From Prosopocoilus inquinatus (lineage: Eukaryota; Arthropoda; Insecta; Coleoptera; Lucanidae), in the NCBI GenBank assembly GCA_036172665.1, contig CM069879.1:21925924-21989923 (forward strand): a stretch of 64,000 nucleotides of DNA, read 5' to 3'. Shown in pieces: positions 55,405-64,000 of this stretch. A program made the position numbers and the translations under genes. The notes under the pieces were generated by a model. That model was not told the DNA's origin. It did no database searches and was given only the letters and a program-made list of their open reading frames with translations. How positions within the stretch are numbered: the stretch's first letter is position 1; each line of letters opens with the position of its first letter.

Positions 55405-56216
55405 ATTTTGATTTATCCTTAGATAACATTATAGCCGATTTTGATGTTAGGGTTATGAAATATGCGGATGACACTACAATAACCATATCTGATGCGAATT
55501 TTGAAGAATATGTACAAAAAGCAAATTCTATTGCCAGTTTAATAAATAGTTGGTGCTTAGCCAGCAAACTTGTACTTAATAACTCTAAGACGGGTTTCAT
55601 GGTCTCTGAAAATGTTCATTGAACAAGCTACAATACCAACCCACTAATCAAAATCTGTGCAGTAAGTTAGGACGGTAGAGAAAGAAACACTAGTAGGTCT
55701 TAGAGTGGAAGAGAATTTACATTGGGAAAATGGAGTGGACCATATCTGCAGCACACTGAGAAGTGCAAGTTATGCTATCCTTATGATATGAGACTGTGTT
55801 AGCACTAGTACATTACTTACTTTTATGCCTGTGTACAATCCTATATGCAGTACGGATTACTTTTCTGTAGTATGTCGCTAGAGTGTCAGCGTATACTGTT
55901 GCTCCAAAAAATAATTATCAGACGCATAAATTTTGTAAATTACTGTGAGCATTCCAGACCTCTTCTGAAGAAACTAAAGATAATAACGATCTTCTCTTTA
56001 TATACGTATTGTAGTGTGTTATTCTCTACTCAAAATGATGAAAAATTTGAGGACACCGTAACGTTTATAATATAACATCCCTCTACGAGGAAGTACCAAA
56101 ATATATGGGACTTAAGATTTTTAATAAGTTGTCAAGTTGCATCAAAGCACTCAAATCTACAAGAAGTTTTAAACTTGAATTGAAAGAGTATTTTACGGAA
56201 AAGCCATTTTAGTCTT
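55405..56216 (+). pseudogene. Non-LTR retrotransposon reverse transcriptase remnant (plus strand)
   Basis: The frame reads RVMKYADDTTITIS, with the catalytic YADD at 55461-55472. The typical thumb-side segment follows (SIASLINSWCLASKLVLNNS, KTGFM). After stops and shifts come YMQYGLLFCS, LLKKLKIITIFSLYTYCSVL and YMGLKIFNKLSSCIKALKST with LKEYFTEKPF. This is the same C-terminal half as in the element at 48.9-51.2 kb, probably a related Jockey/CR1-like family. The fingers, palm start, endonuclease and ORF1 are absent. Confidence 0.85.
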
Positions 56217-56346
56217 TGAACGAATTTATATTCATAATTAATAATGATATTTTATCAATAAGTTTAATAAAAAAATTTGTCGCTGTTTTATCTTTTCATC
56301 ACTCTTACATCGCAATTGCGAATAAATTGGACAAGTCGTTCTTGTT

Positions 56347-56403
56347 TGCAGTGGGAATGTCGAGCTACGTCTCTGCTGACGAAGCCCCAAGCAGGGCTGA
56401 AAC
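56347..56403 (+). ncRNA. Hammerhead ribozyme, 3' part deleted
   Basis: The unit 1 copy has the outer stem I strand, UACG, UCUCUG, core CUGACGA (56376-56382), stem II AGCCC/GGGCU and GAAAC (56399-56403). It then jumps to AUGCAAAA. The 3' strand of stem III, the cleavage site and the 3' strand of stem I are gone, so it cannot cleave. Confidence 0.8.
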
Positions 56404-56603
56404 ATGCAAAATTTTTTTTAAAACTTTCGTTATGCTTTGACAGCAAGCATGGCCGCCTTGCATGGGGGACTTATTAAATCCGCTTCAATTTGTCTATCCT
56501 ACTGCAATATTAGGTCAAAAAGCGATAGTAAGATGTCGCTATTTTATATATTCATCATTCTTACATCGCATTTGCGAATAAATTGGGCAAGTCGTTTTTG
56601 GTC

Positions 56604-56694
56604 TGCAGTGGGAATGTCGAGCTACGTTTCTGCTGAAGAAGCCCCAAGCAGGGCTGAAACAGCTGTCCAGAGGCTGCTCGAGGTTCTCACTGCA
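56604..56694 (+). ncRNA. Hammerhead ribozyme, type I, core intact
   Basis: Outer stem I: 56604-56622 pairs with 56676-56694 over 19 nt (16 Watson-Crick pairs, two G-U, one mismatch). An internal loop UACG/CU follows, then inner stem I UUUCUG/CAGAGG (56627-56632, 56668-56673). Core CUGAAGA is at 56633-56639. Stem II is AGCCC/GGGCU with loop CAAGCA (56640-56655). GAAA is at 56656-56659. Stem III is ACAG/CUGU with no loop. The cleavage triplet GUC ends at 56667. Every nucleotide required by the hammerhead consensus is present. A loopless stem III suggests activity mainly as a dimer or in tandem transcripts, as described for Penelope-type hammerheads. Confidence 0.88.
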
Positions 56695-56866
56695 ATCAAA
56701 AACGATTTACACAAAATTTTTCTAAAATCTTTCATTATGCTTTGACAGCAAGCATGGCCGCCTTGCATGGGGGACTCATTAGGAGCAAATCCCGCTTCAA
56801 TTTGTCTATCCTACTGCAATGTTAGGTCAAAAAGCGATAGTAAGATGTCGCTATTTTATATGTTTA

Positions 56867-57584
56867 TATATTTAATGTTTTTTTTTTTAACATGACTTGT
56901 GTAATGATAACGCCTGAAGGCTGCCTTCCCGAAGACAGTTCTGCTTCGCACGCAAACTTTGCCATTGCGGCAGTGTCTTTTTCGCTATTGTCCAGTTTGT
57001 CTTTGATGGCCTTCATTGGAGCAGCAGCTGTTTAACCTTATTATTTTTTTTTGTGAGTGTGTGGACCCAGTCGAAATATTTGTTTTCTTTACTACAAGCG
57101 TACATACTCCCATGTTTTCTTTCCGATTAATCGATACAACTTCCGTATTTGTTATATTTTTTTTTTTGTACAGCTTGTTTGGTACGTTAGTTTTTCTTTT
57201 TATACGCAAATTTAGGCAATTGTTCGCTCATTTTTTAACCGTTCTGATCATCTTATATGGTGCTTTTTGCCACTCGTTCATTTTACGGAGAGTCAACAAA
57301 GGACCATCAGCTGTTGGTTATTGTCAGCGTACTTGTAACGAAAGTCGATCACTTCCTTAACACATTTCGCAGTGGTGTACTGCTCTTGCGGGCACGTTTC
57401 CGAGCGTTTGCGGACGAGAATATTTTTTTCTTGTTGGGGAACTCATCTTATGACTCGCTCCTGACTTCACATTTTCTATAAACTAACCATAACTACTACG
57501 CCGGGTCCATTGGTAATGATAACCGTACTTCTCGGAGAACTCGGTGTACGCAGGTAAGGTCTTCTAATTATACAATCTTAATAT
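56867..57584. other. Unassigned region downstream of the hammerhead repeat
   Basis: Part of the minus strand (about 57025-56900) reads AAPMKAIKDKLDNSEKDTAA then MAKFACEAELSSGRQPSG, which looks protein-like but matches nothing I know. At 57390-57310 the minus strand gives CVKEVIDFRYKYADNNQQ. Plus-strand frames here are T-rich and hydrophobic, probably shadows. It may belong to the same unknown element as its neighbours. Confidence 0.3.
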
Positions 57585-58100
57585 ATCGCAAAGAGTTGTG
57601 GTAGAAAACAGGGCTTCTTTCGAGAACTATATTTCAAAGGGCGTTCCTCAGGGCAATATATTGGACCCATTATTATTGATTCTATGTACGTTTGATTTTA
57701 ATTCAGTTCTATATCATTATAAATGTACTACGACGTTCAACTTAACTGATACTCCTGCACGCAAACCACATCCTTAAGAACATTCAGCGTAAGAGCTACG
57801 AAATTTTCAAATGGTATCGTTTAAGTTGAGTGTTATATGCTGATGATACTTAAATTTACAAACAGTTCTCATTTGATGGCGCTGCTGCAGATTTTGACTC
57901 AATTAATGAAGTCTTGAATAATTTGTTTTATAAAACACAAATCCATATTTTATGTATTAATACTTCAAAATCATGTCTTTTAATTTTTGGGAGCAAGAAA
58001 TGTATAGTGAGTTTGTTTGTTTTGAATGCAATAAGGTTGAATTTTGCAGTTTCATTGCTTTGGGTTTGGTATAAGGAATCCATGAGTGTACGTATGTAAA
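57585..58100 (+). pseudogene. Non-LTR retrotransposon reverse transcriptase remnant, third copy
   Basis: QRVVVENRASFENYISKGVP then QGNILDPLLLI gives the reverse transcriptase block (G-V-P-Q-G at 57640-57654). After the 111-bp palindromic insertion comes YADDT (57836-57850), a stop, and FDGAAADFDSINEVLNNLFY with SKSCLLIFGSKK. The order and spacing are those of a reverse transcriptase palm. Both ends are truncated. Confidence 0.8.
57726..57836. mobile_element. Palindromic MITE, copy B
   Basis: This is the reverse complement of copy A at 49115-49229 (TACTACGACGTTCAACTTAA through GTTTAAGTTGAGTG), with about 85% identity. It lies immediately before the YADD active-site codons of a reverse transcriptase remnant. 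The right end is eroded. Confidence 0.8.
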
Positions 58101-58980
58101 CATAATATAAACCACAGTAACCATAGCGCATAAAATCGACTACATGTTTCATAAATTTATGGGGGAGCATTAGCGGGTGCAGAATTGGGAACGTGAAACT
58201 CAAAACGCCGGAAACTATTCCCGATACACGCGCGCTAAATTAAGTTTATTGTCAGGTCTTAAATCTTGATCAGAAACTGAAATTTCAGCAAGCTCAACGT
58301 GCGTCGAACGAAACCGATCGAAACACAAAAACTAATTATGTACCTCATTAGAGCTTCGTACGGAACGGCCATTAAGTCAATAGGAAACGCAAGTTAAATT
58401 ATAGTAATTGTCTATTATGTCGTAATACTATCTGATCCGTTATTCGCACCGCGTCACAACAAATAAATTACATAGGTGTGTCCGGTGTTCGTTGGCTTTT
58501 GCGGTGCGGTGCTCGCACGGCGTAGTAAAACAAACAAAAATTAATTACACGTAATATTTATTATGAACGTCCACGTAATAAAGGTAATTTAATAATTGAG
58601 TCAGTCGCTTTAACCGTTCTCTCTAAACAACAAGCATTACGACTCCTAATACTTTCTTCCAATCAAATTGAAAGCATCGTATAAAAAGTGTTTTATGAAA
58701 ACAGTGGGTAGTAAGTGCATTTTTCTTCGCTTTAACGCGGAATTAAATAATCGCATTATTGTGTTATTCCACATATAGGGAACGTGGGCGTAAACATTGC
58801 GGCGAGTTTATCTAAAGTTGTAAAAGCACTTAAAAGAGTATTTTTCTTGTTTTAAAGCCATTATCCATCTTGACAGGAACGTTCAAAGCTTAGTTATAGT
58901 CAGAACTATATTTTAAGTTTCGGTTTTCTATCAAGCAGTTGCGTTTAACAAAGTTGACAGCCCTTGTAAACTAAACATAC
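58101..58980. other. Intergenic; mild conserved-element texture at 58200-58600
   Basis: 58200-58600 has ACGCGCGCTAAATTAAG and TTAATTACACGTAATAT-type words. No gene signal is present. Confidence 0.4.
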
Positions 58981-59532
58981 TGTTACGGTTTAAAAGTTCG
59001 TTATTTCCGATTTCTGCCCACCGATTACCTAGAAAACTCTTTTAGCGAATAAAAACGCAACTCCATCTGTTCCCGCTGCATATCTCATCTAGTCACCACG
59101 ACAACCACCGGAACAAACACAAGAAGGACATCCCCTCAACGACTACGACTTGCCTATGTTTAACACCGATTTGAATAGCGGACAAATCATTAATATAGAA
59201 TTATCATTTCCCCACCAAAATGAGATGGGTATAAAACGGAACCTCGCAAGCCATCAAAACCAGTTTTTTTCAGTGCTGCCGTAGAGTCTGGCAGTTACTC
59301 AAACACAAGCCAGTGCTGCTACAGTCTTTGCTCACACACAAACTAATGCTGCCACATCACACGTAGTCTAGTATCATATATGTATACAAACTAGTGCTAC
59401 CACACAGACGATACTCCATCTAACGAGTCTATCGACTGCTGTTTTTCTAGGTTTGAGGCCTCATTAAATAAAGAGATACAATCGACCACAACACCAAGAT
59501 TTGCTACCCCCGACTGAACATCTGCCGTTACA
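58981..59532 (+). repeat. Candidate solo LTR
   Basis: It starts TGTTACGGTTTAAAAG and ends CTGCCGTTACA, the TGTTACGG...CCGTTACA form common for Ty3/gypsy LTRs. Inside it has a TATA box in the promoter context GGGTATAAAACGG (about 59230) and a poly(A) signal AATAAAG (about 59465). It is 552 bp and non-coding. The four to five bases on each side (CATAC, CTTGT) do not match, so no target duplication supports it. Confidence 0.5.
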
Positions 59533-60718
59533 CTTGTTTAGGCAACAGTTATAAAATCCATCTAAGGAAGAATTGAATCAGAATCGGCGGAGCTAGTCTC
59601 AAACAAAAGAAATTAACATATACAAGCAGTTTACTAAAATTAATGAAATTTGAAGACCTTGCCAGTTGCATCAAGAGAAATGTAATTTAATATCCATGAA
59701 ATATGGAACGTTTTCGGACGCGAGATAAGGTTCCATGCCGTTCGTATTGGGGGATTATCTTTCGGCGTCGTCGTCGGCGTCTTAATTCCCGTGTTCGCCA
59801 TCCGTAACAAATTTGCATTTGCGTTTCTTTGTTTGCTGCAGAAATGTGCTCGCGCCTCTGTTTACGCCTAGCCAGGCTAACTGCTTCATTTGCCTGTGAA
59901 ATTGATATATGCGTTTAATTTATATGTGGGGGGCAGGCATTGGATTACGAATGTACCTTCTCCCCCGAGCTCGGCCGGGGCTAATAACATCAAAGCTATT
60001 AATCAATGCTTCGTTTGATATCTAACTGTGGCAATCCTGGCCTAATTGTGAAACGATAATCCGGCCGGTGTGATAGTATTTAATTCGCTAGTTAATAAGG
60101 TTAATGTTTCGATGGGGAGAGGTTAATTCATTCATTTAACACAGAAAAGGTCAGCGTTTCAAGAACAAAGTGGAGAAAGGCACTGGACAAGGAGATCAAC
60201 AGTGCTTGGTTACATATCACATGTTTTATACAAGCTGTCCTCTGCGCCTATCTGCTTATAACACCTAGCCAAGAGTGGGCAATTAAGGGTACAAATATGC
60301 AGAAGATGCCTCGCTGATCACTAAGAATAGGATTGGAATAAGTACACGCCATCGTTTCAGTAGCGCCTTAAAAATGCATCTAACAGGCACATCGTGTAAT
60401 GGGACGGTGAAAATAATTTACGGTGTTCTTACTGTATGATGCAATGTGGCGATATACTCCGGAGATCGAAGTACAACTGGTCAACTAATTACCCTAAAAA
60501 TCTGTAGACATTGAAACAAGAAGAGTTGATTGCATGACTGTAATGTATTGCGGCAACATTGCTCTTTTTTTGTTATTCTGAGTAACACCATTTCTGTAAC
60601 GGCGTTAATTGTCACCGCAGCCCGCGCGCTTGTTTACACGCTACGGTCTAGTATCTTATATTGTCCGCTTCATTAGAATTTGAACCGCACAAAATGTATT
60701 TCCCCGACCCATACTGAT
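59533..60718. other. Intergenic; conserved-element-like island at 59700-60120
   Basis: 59700-60120 mixes CGGCGTCGTCGTCGGCGTC, AACAAATTTGCATTTGCG (octamer), GAGCTCGGCCGGGGCTAA and TTAATTCGCTAGTTAATAAG. No frame has a motif. Confidence 0.4.
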
Positions 60719-60914
60719 CACCCTCGATGTTTAGGTCGCGCTCGGTATCGCGATATCACTTCGATGTAAAACAAGTGTGTAGTTTTAAATGTAATCGTGC
60801 ATGTCGAAGATTCGCGCTGATTTCATCATCTTCGATATGCACGGTTAAAAGTGTACATTTGCTTTACATCGAGGTGATGTCAGAGAATCGAGCGCGACCT
60901 AAATATCGAGGGTG
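60719..60914. repeat. GC-rich palindrome, 196 bp
   Basis: CACCCTCGATGTTTAGGTCG at the left pairs with CGACCTAAATATCGAGGGTG at the right. The pairing continues through GCGCTCGGTATCGCGATATC, TTCGATGTAAA and GTGCATGTCGAAGA to near the centre. The arms are about 85 bp and about 80% complementary. It is much more GC- and CpG-rich than the surroundings. Confidence 0.85.
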
Positions 60915-62366
60915 AACAGCGAGGCATCTTCGGCATGTTAGTACCATTAGAGAAGCTCCAAAAGCTAACATACTATTGCTAGGGGTTAGCCTACTGTGCC
61001 GAATTTCCAGTACACGTTTGCAAGTGTGTACTGGGCTTAAAGTTTTCCACATTTTTAATTTTACCAATTATGATTACGAATTACAGGATTCTCATTAAAA
61101 GCTAAATATTTTGTACATTTATTGACGTTTGTAGATACTATAAATTCTTATATGTATGTATGTACAAAACTGCCTTAGTCATGCAAAATGAATTTGTGTT
61201 GAAATAAACTTCGTATGGAAAAGCTGCTTTGTGAATCATACAACCAGTTCTGTGGAGGTAACGTATAGCTTTCACCTCTCATATAAAATAAAAGATTTTA
61301 ATTAAAAGATACTGTACACATTCGAATAATTCTGCAACATTCCGAATTGCATTCGGCGAAAATTCTCGATGTAATAACAAAAAAAAAACGTGAAGGGCAC
61401 GCGGCTAGTAGATGGAACGCATATTTACTTTATGAATCGGCATAAATTTGTCGAACAGGAAACTCGAAAATGCGAGATCGCGCAGATAAAAATTTGAATT
61501 GCAAATCGAGCGTTGCAATATTTCACCGGGTGACTAATATTCTCAAAACTACAAATCACAAAGCTTCAATGAGCAAGAAAGAAAGAAGGAAAAAAAGAAA
61601 AAAAAAATAGGGGAGAGTGTGCGTGAAAAATTAATCCGCCCCGGTCCTTATCGTCCTTGGAAACAAATCGCCTCCGATTTTTATGACTTATCGAAGGAAG
61701 AAAAAATTTAATTCCGAAAATAAAACTTCCTCCGGAATATATAAAGCAATTAAGAGTTTCTCCTGATTGAAGTTTGGGTATAATCAATTAGGGATTTTCG
61801 TGGATGAAAACATAAATTAAGGGGGGCAGGATTCTTTCTCGACTCGGCTGAAATCATTAAATTAACAAAAAAAAGGGGCCCAGATTATTCATCGGAGGCC
61901 CACGAAACCGAACGCAATCAAATAAATCGTTGTCCCATTGCATTTTAATTCGGGCTGGAAACCCCGCTGGTGTCTTTCTTGGTCAGGAGCGAGGGATTTT
62001 GGCGAAGCGGAAGTTGTCTGATGGACCGGAAGTAATCCTGGAGCCGTGTTTATGCCAGGCATAGATATGCGTAATCGGATTGCGGACTCCACGCACTTCG
62101 TCTTCATTTTATTCAAATTCATTCAATTTCACTGCGCGCAAACGTTCATTATTTAAATGCGAGATAGGTTACAGATACAACGGACTCTCTCCGCGCTGGC
62201 TGTTATGTGAGAGAGAAGAATACTAATGAGAGCCGAATTTTGCTTTTATTTCATTCTGCCGAACAAACTTACCTAGCATATTTACAAAAATCTCATCGTA
62301 AGTTGAACCAATCTAGATTTCTTTTTTTTACTTTCATTTCTAGATTTAAGACATTTTATTTACAAG
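60915..62366. other. Intergenic; conserved-element-like island at 61370-62160
   Basis: 61370-62160 alternates GC-rich blocks (CCGCCCCGGTCC, GAAACCCCGCTGGTG) with TAATTAAA-like words, as in the other islands. Both strands are open over 60-80 codons, with no motif. Confidence 0.4.
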
Positions 62367-63150
62367 CTCTGGTGGAATATCTTCCCACACGCTTTCGTTA
62401 TCACGCAAAGAATCCATACTAACAGACCAATTATATTAGATAATGAAGTCATACGTTCCAGAACTTATTGATTTTTATTCTTGCAATACAGTTCCAATGT
62501 AGATAAAACGAATACGTAGGTAATAAATTTTTATATAGACAAAATACTCAAAGATGCAAATGAAGTTAAAGATATCGAAAATTACGATTGGTTGAAATTA
62601 ATTTAGAAAAGGAGTAAAGTGGCTGTTAGTCTTTAACATTATACTCTCAGGCAGTATCTCGAAGGGACAGAAACCACCAGAAATTCCAAGTTTAATTTTT
62701 CACGTCGGTTATATTAATTAGCTCTCGCTTAAATGAGTGGCTCTAGTGGAAAATCTTCCCACATGTTTCCGTTGTCAGGCATAGAATCCATACTAACAGA
62801 CCAAATATATTAGATAATGAAGTCATACGTTCTAAAACTTATTGATTTTTACTCTCGCAACACAATTCCGAATATAGATAAAACGAATACGTAGGTAATA
62901 AATTTTATACAGACAATGATGTCTGAAATACCAAAAGGTGCCGATGAAGTTAAAGACATCGAAAACTACGATTGTTGAAATTAATTTAGAAGAGGAGCAA
63001 TGTGGCTGTTAGTATTCAACATTATATTCTTGGGCAAAATCTTGAAGGGATAGAAACCACCAGAAATTCCACAGTTCTTATATATACAGTCTTTTTTCCA
63101 GGTTTAATTTTTCACGTCGGTTATACTAATTAGCTCTCGCTTAAATGAGT
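62367..63150. repeat. Tandem duplication, 374-bp offset
   Basis: CTCTGGTGGAATATCTTCCC at 62367 and CTCTAGTGGAAAATCTTCCC at 62741 start two copies that run collinearly through CCATACTAACAGACCA, GATAAAACGAATACGTAGGT, GGGACAGAAACCACCAGAAA and TTTAATTTTTCACGTCGGTT to GCTCTCGCTTAAATGAGT. The copies are about 88-90% alike. The second has about 38 extra bases, including a TATATATACAGTCTTTTTTC insertion. The sequence is not seen elsewhere in the window and codes for nothing evident. Confidence 0.88.
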
Positions 63151-64000
63151 ATTTTTAATATCCGTAAGTTTTCCTCGCCTTCATTGCGGCACATTAAGAA
63201 AATTAACTTTTCATGTTCAATTATTCAGGGCGGTATTAATCCACGAGCACCGCTCATGAATTCCCCGGTAATTACAGCATTACATTGTAATGTTTGTATT
63301 CCCGAATTAACTCGCCGCTAATTCTAACGTTCGCCGCCCAATTTACTTTTAAACATCATATCGCATTAAAACACAGTCGAAATTAATTAGGCATCGAATC
63401 CCACGCCGCGGCGCCGCGCCGTCTTCTTTGAATATGCATGTGGGGGATAAGTTAATTAAGAAACGACTCTGTGAAAGTAATTACGCCGTGCCAGATACGA
63501 GTTCCATTCTAATAAATTCCACATTTTTCTTCTCTTAATCCTCGTCTAACCCCATTGTGTGCAGAGCTAGTGCAGACTTACGTACTCCGGCGCTTCGCTG
63601 CGAAACGCGAATCACCGGGAATAATTAGGAATAATTTCGTCGACTCCGTAATTACATTTAAACTCCCTGAAAGTTCTCGATTAACCATCCCTCCCCTGAC
63701 TTCCCCCGTACCTGACTATTTTTCAGGTTCGCGGTCCGGTAAACATGATTTATGCCTGCCACGTACTTCGTTTGCTTCTGCACATTTTTGCCAACTTTAT
63801 TGTTCTACGTAAATTTTCAACGGAAAGAGGTAAATGTAATTGGATTTTTTTTTGGTAAATATACTAAATCATCACCATCACATAGAGTACTATCCAATAA
63901 TATTGAAATCTCAACTCAAGATTTCGAAATAAGAGAGAAGTTTCAGAGGAGTTACGAGCCCATTCCAAAATTAAAGATGATTACAATAATTTCTTTCAAT
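63151..64000. other. Conserved-element-like island and unremarkable 3' edge
   Basis: 63200-63720 shows the dense GC/AT alternation (CCCCGGTAATTACAGC, CGAATTAACTCGCCGC, GAAATTAATTAGGCATCG, GCCGCGGCGCCGCGCC). The frame 63555-63812 is open over 85 codons without a motif. 63840-64000 shows nothing. Confidence 0.4.

Larger units (their letters stand above)
56276..56866 (+). repeat. Tandem repeat with hammerhead ribozymes (about 2 units)
   Basis: Unit 1 (about 56276-56535) and unit 2 (about 56536-56849) share TCTTACATCGCA(A/T)TTGCG, AATAAATTGG(A/G)CAAGTCGTT, GCAGTGGGAATGTCGAGCTA, the hammerhead core, TTATGCTTTGACAGCAAGCA and the end AGTAAGATGTCGCTATTTTA. Unit 1 lacks about 58 bp right after its GAAAC. 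A third partial start follows at 56850. The unit is about 314 bp when intact. Its downstream half is inserted alone at 24.0 and 43.4 kb. No protein is convincingly encoded. It resembles tandem LTR-like ends of Penelope-like elements or animal retrozymes. Confidence 0.9.

Noticed and set aside
57016..57360. 114-codon hydrophobic open frame on the plus strand
   Set aside because: Composed mainly of Phe/Leu/Ile from T-rich sequence; no signal or family pattern. Parts of the opposite strand look more protein-like.
1..64000. CRISPR arrays, bacterial operons, rRNA or canonical tRNA genes
   Set aside because: No short regularly spaced direct repeats with unique spacers, no ribosome binding site plus long ORF pattern, and no complete cloverleaf were found. 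The sequence is eukaryotic intergenic DNA.

Overview
The window reads as an AT-rich, gene-poor stretch of an animal nuclear genome, most likely an insect and possibly a beetle. This rests on the mix of transposon families (mariner-like, Tigger/pogo-like, FLYWCH-MULE, Penelope-like, several non-LTR reverse transcriptase fragments, TA-flanked foldback elements) and on the intergenic texture. The taxon is an inference. I found no intact host protein gene, no tRNA or rRNA gene, no CRISPR array and no bacterial-type operon. Most open frames longer than 60 codons look like chance readings, and the ones I recognise are broken pieces of mobile elements.

Layout. 0.4-1.6 kb: a short inverted repeat, then a 374-bp tandem repeat that carries a tRNA-like T-arm. 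3.8-7.2 kb: a Tigger-like element without its catalytic domain, a MULE tail, the 3' end of a Penelope-like element with a decayed hammerhead ribozyme, and a nested foldback. 7.2-17 kb: mostly single-copy intergenic sequence with small foldbacks. 17-25 kb: an unidentified broken ORF, two deleted mariner-like copies, and a MULE with arrays of 14-bp repeats at both ends that was hit by a 124-bp retro-insertion. 27-34 kb: a foldback, a Gag-protease fragment and a nearly full-length mariner-like element. 34-47 kb: a long intergenic region with islands of conserved-element-like sequence and a second copy of the retro-insertion. 47-51 kb: two three-armed foldbacks and a non-LTR element interrupted by two insertions. 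52.9-54.9 kb: a decayed LTR-type region. 55.4-58.1 kb: two more reverse transcriptase fragments on either side of a tandem repeat that carries a hammerhead ribozyme. 58.1-64 kb: a candidate solo LTR, a GC-rich palindrome, a tandem duplication and more non-coding islands.

The most interesting system is the repeat family at 56.3-56.9 kb. One unit contains a type I hammerhead with every core nucleotide intact, a 4-bp stem III without a loop, a GUC cleavage site and a 19-nt outer stem I helix. The downstream part of the same unit is inserted twice elsewhere, at 24.0 kb and 43.4 kb. Those copies have exact 14-bp and 12-bp target duplications, a shared 3' end and different 5' ends, as expected of target-primed reverse transcription. 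The 24.0 kb insertion splits a MULE transposase frame that rejoins when the insertion is removed. Together these look like a retrozyme-like or Penelope-LTR-derived element.

The intervening regions hold GC-enriched islands full of homeodomain-type TAATTA/ATTAAT words (for example near 2.1, 26.8, 35.3, 42.1, 52.0, 59.9, 61.9 and 63.4 kb). They look like conserved non-coding sequence in a gene desert around a developmental regulator, but this can only be tested by comparing genomes.
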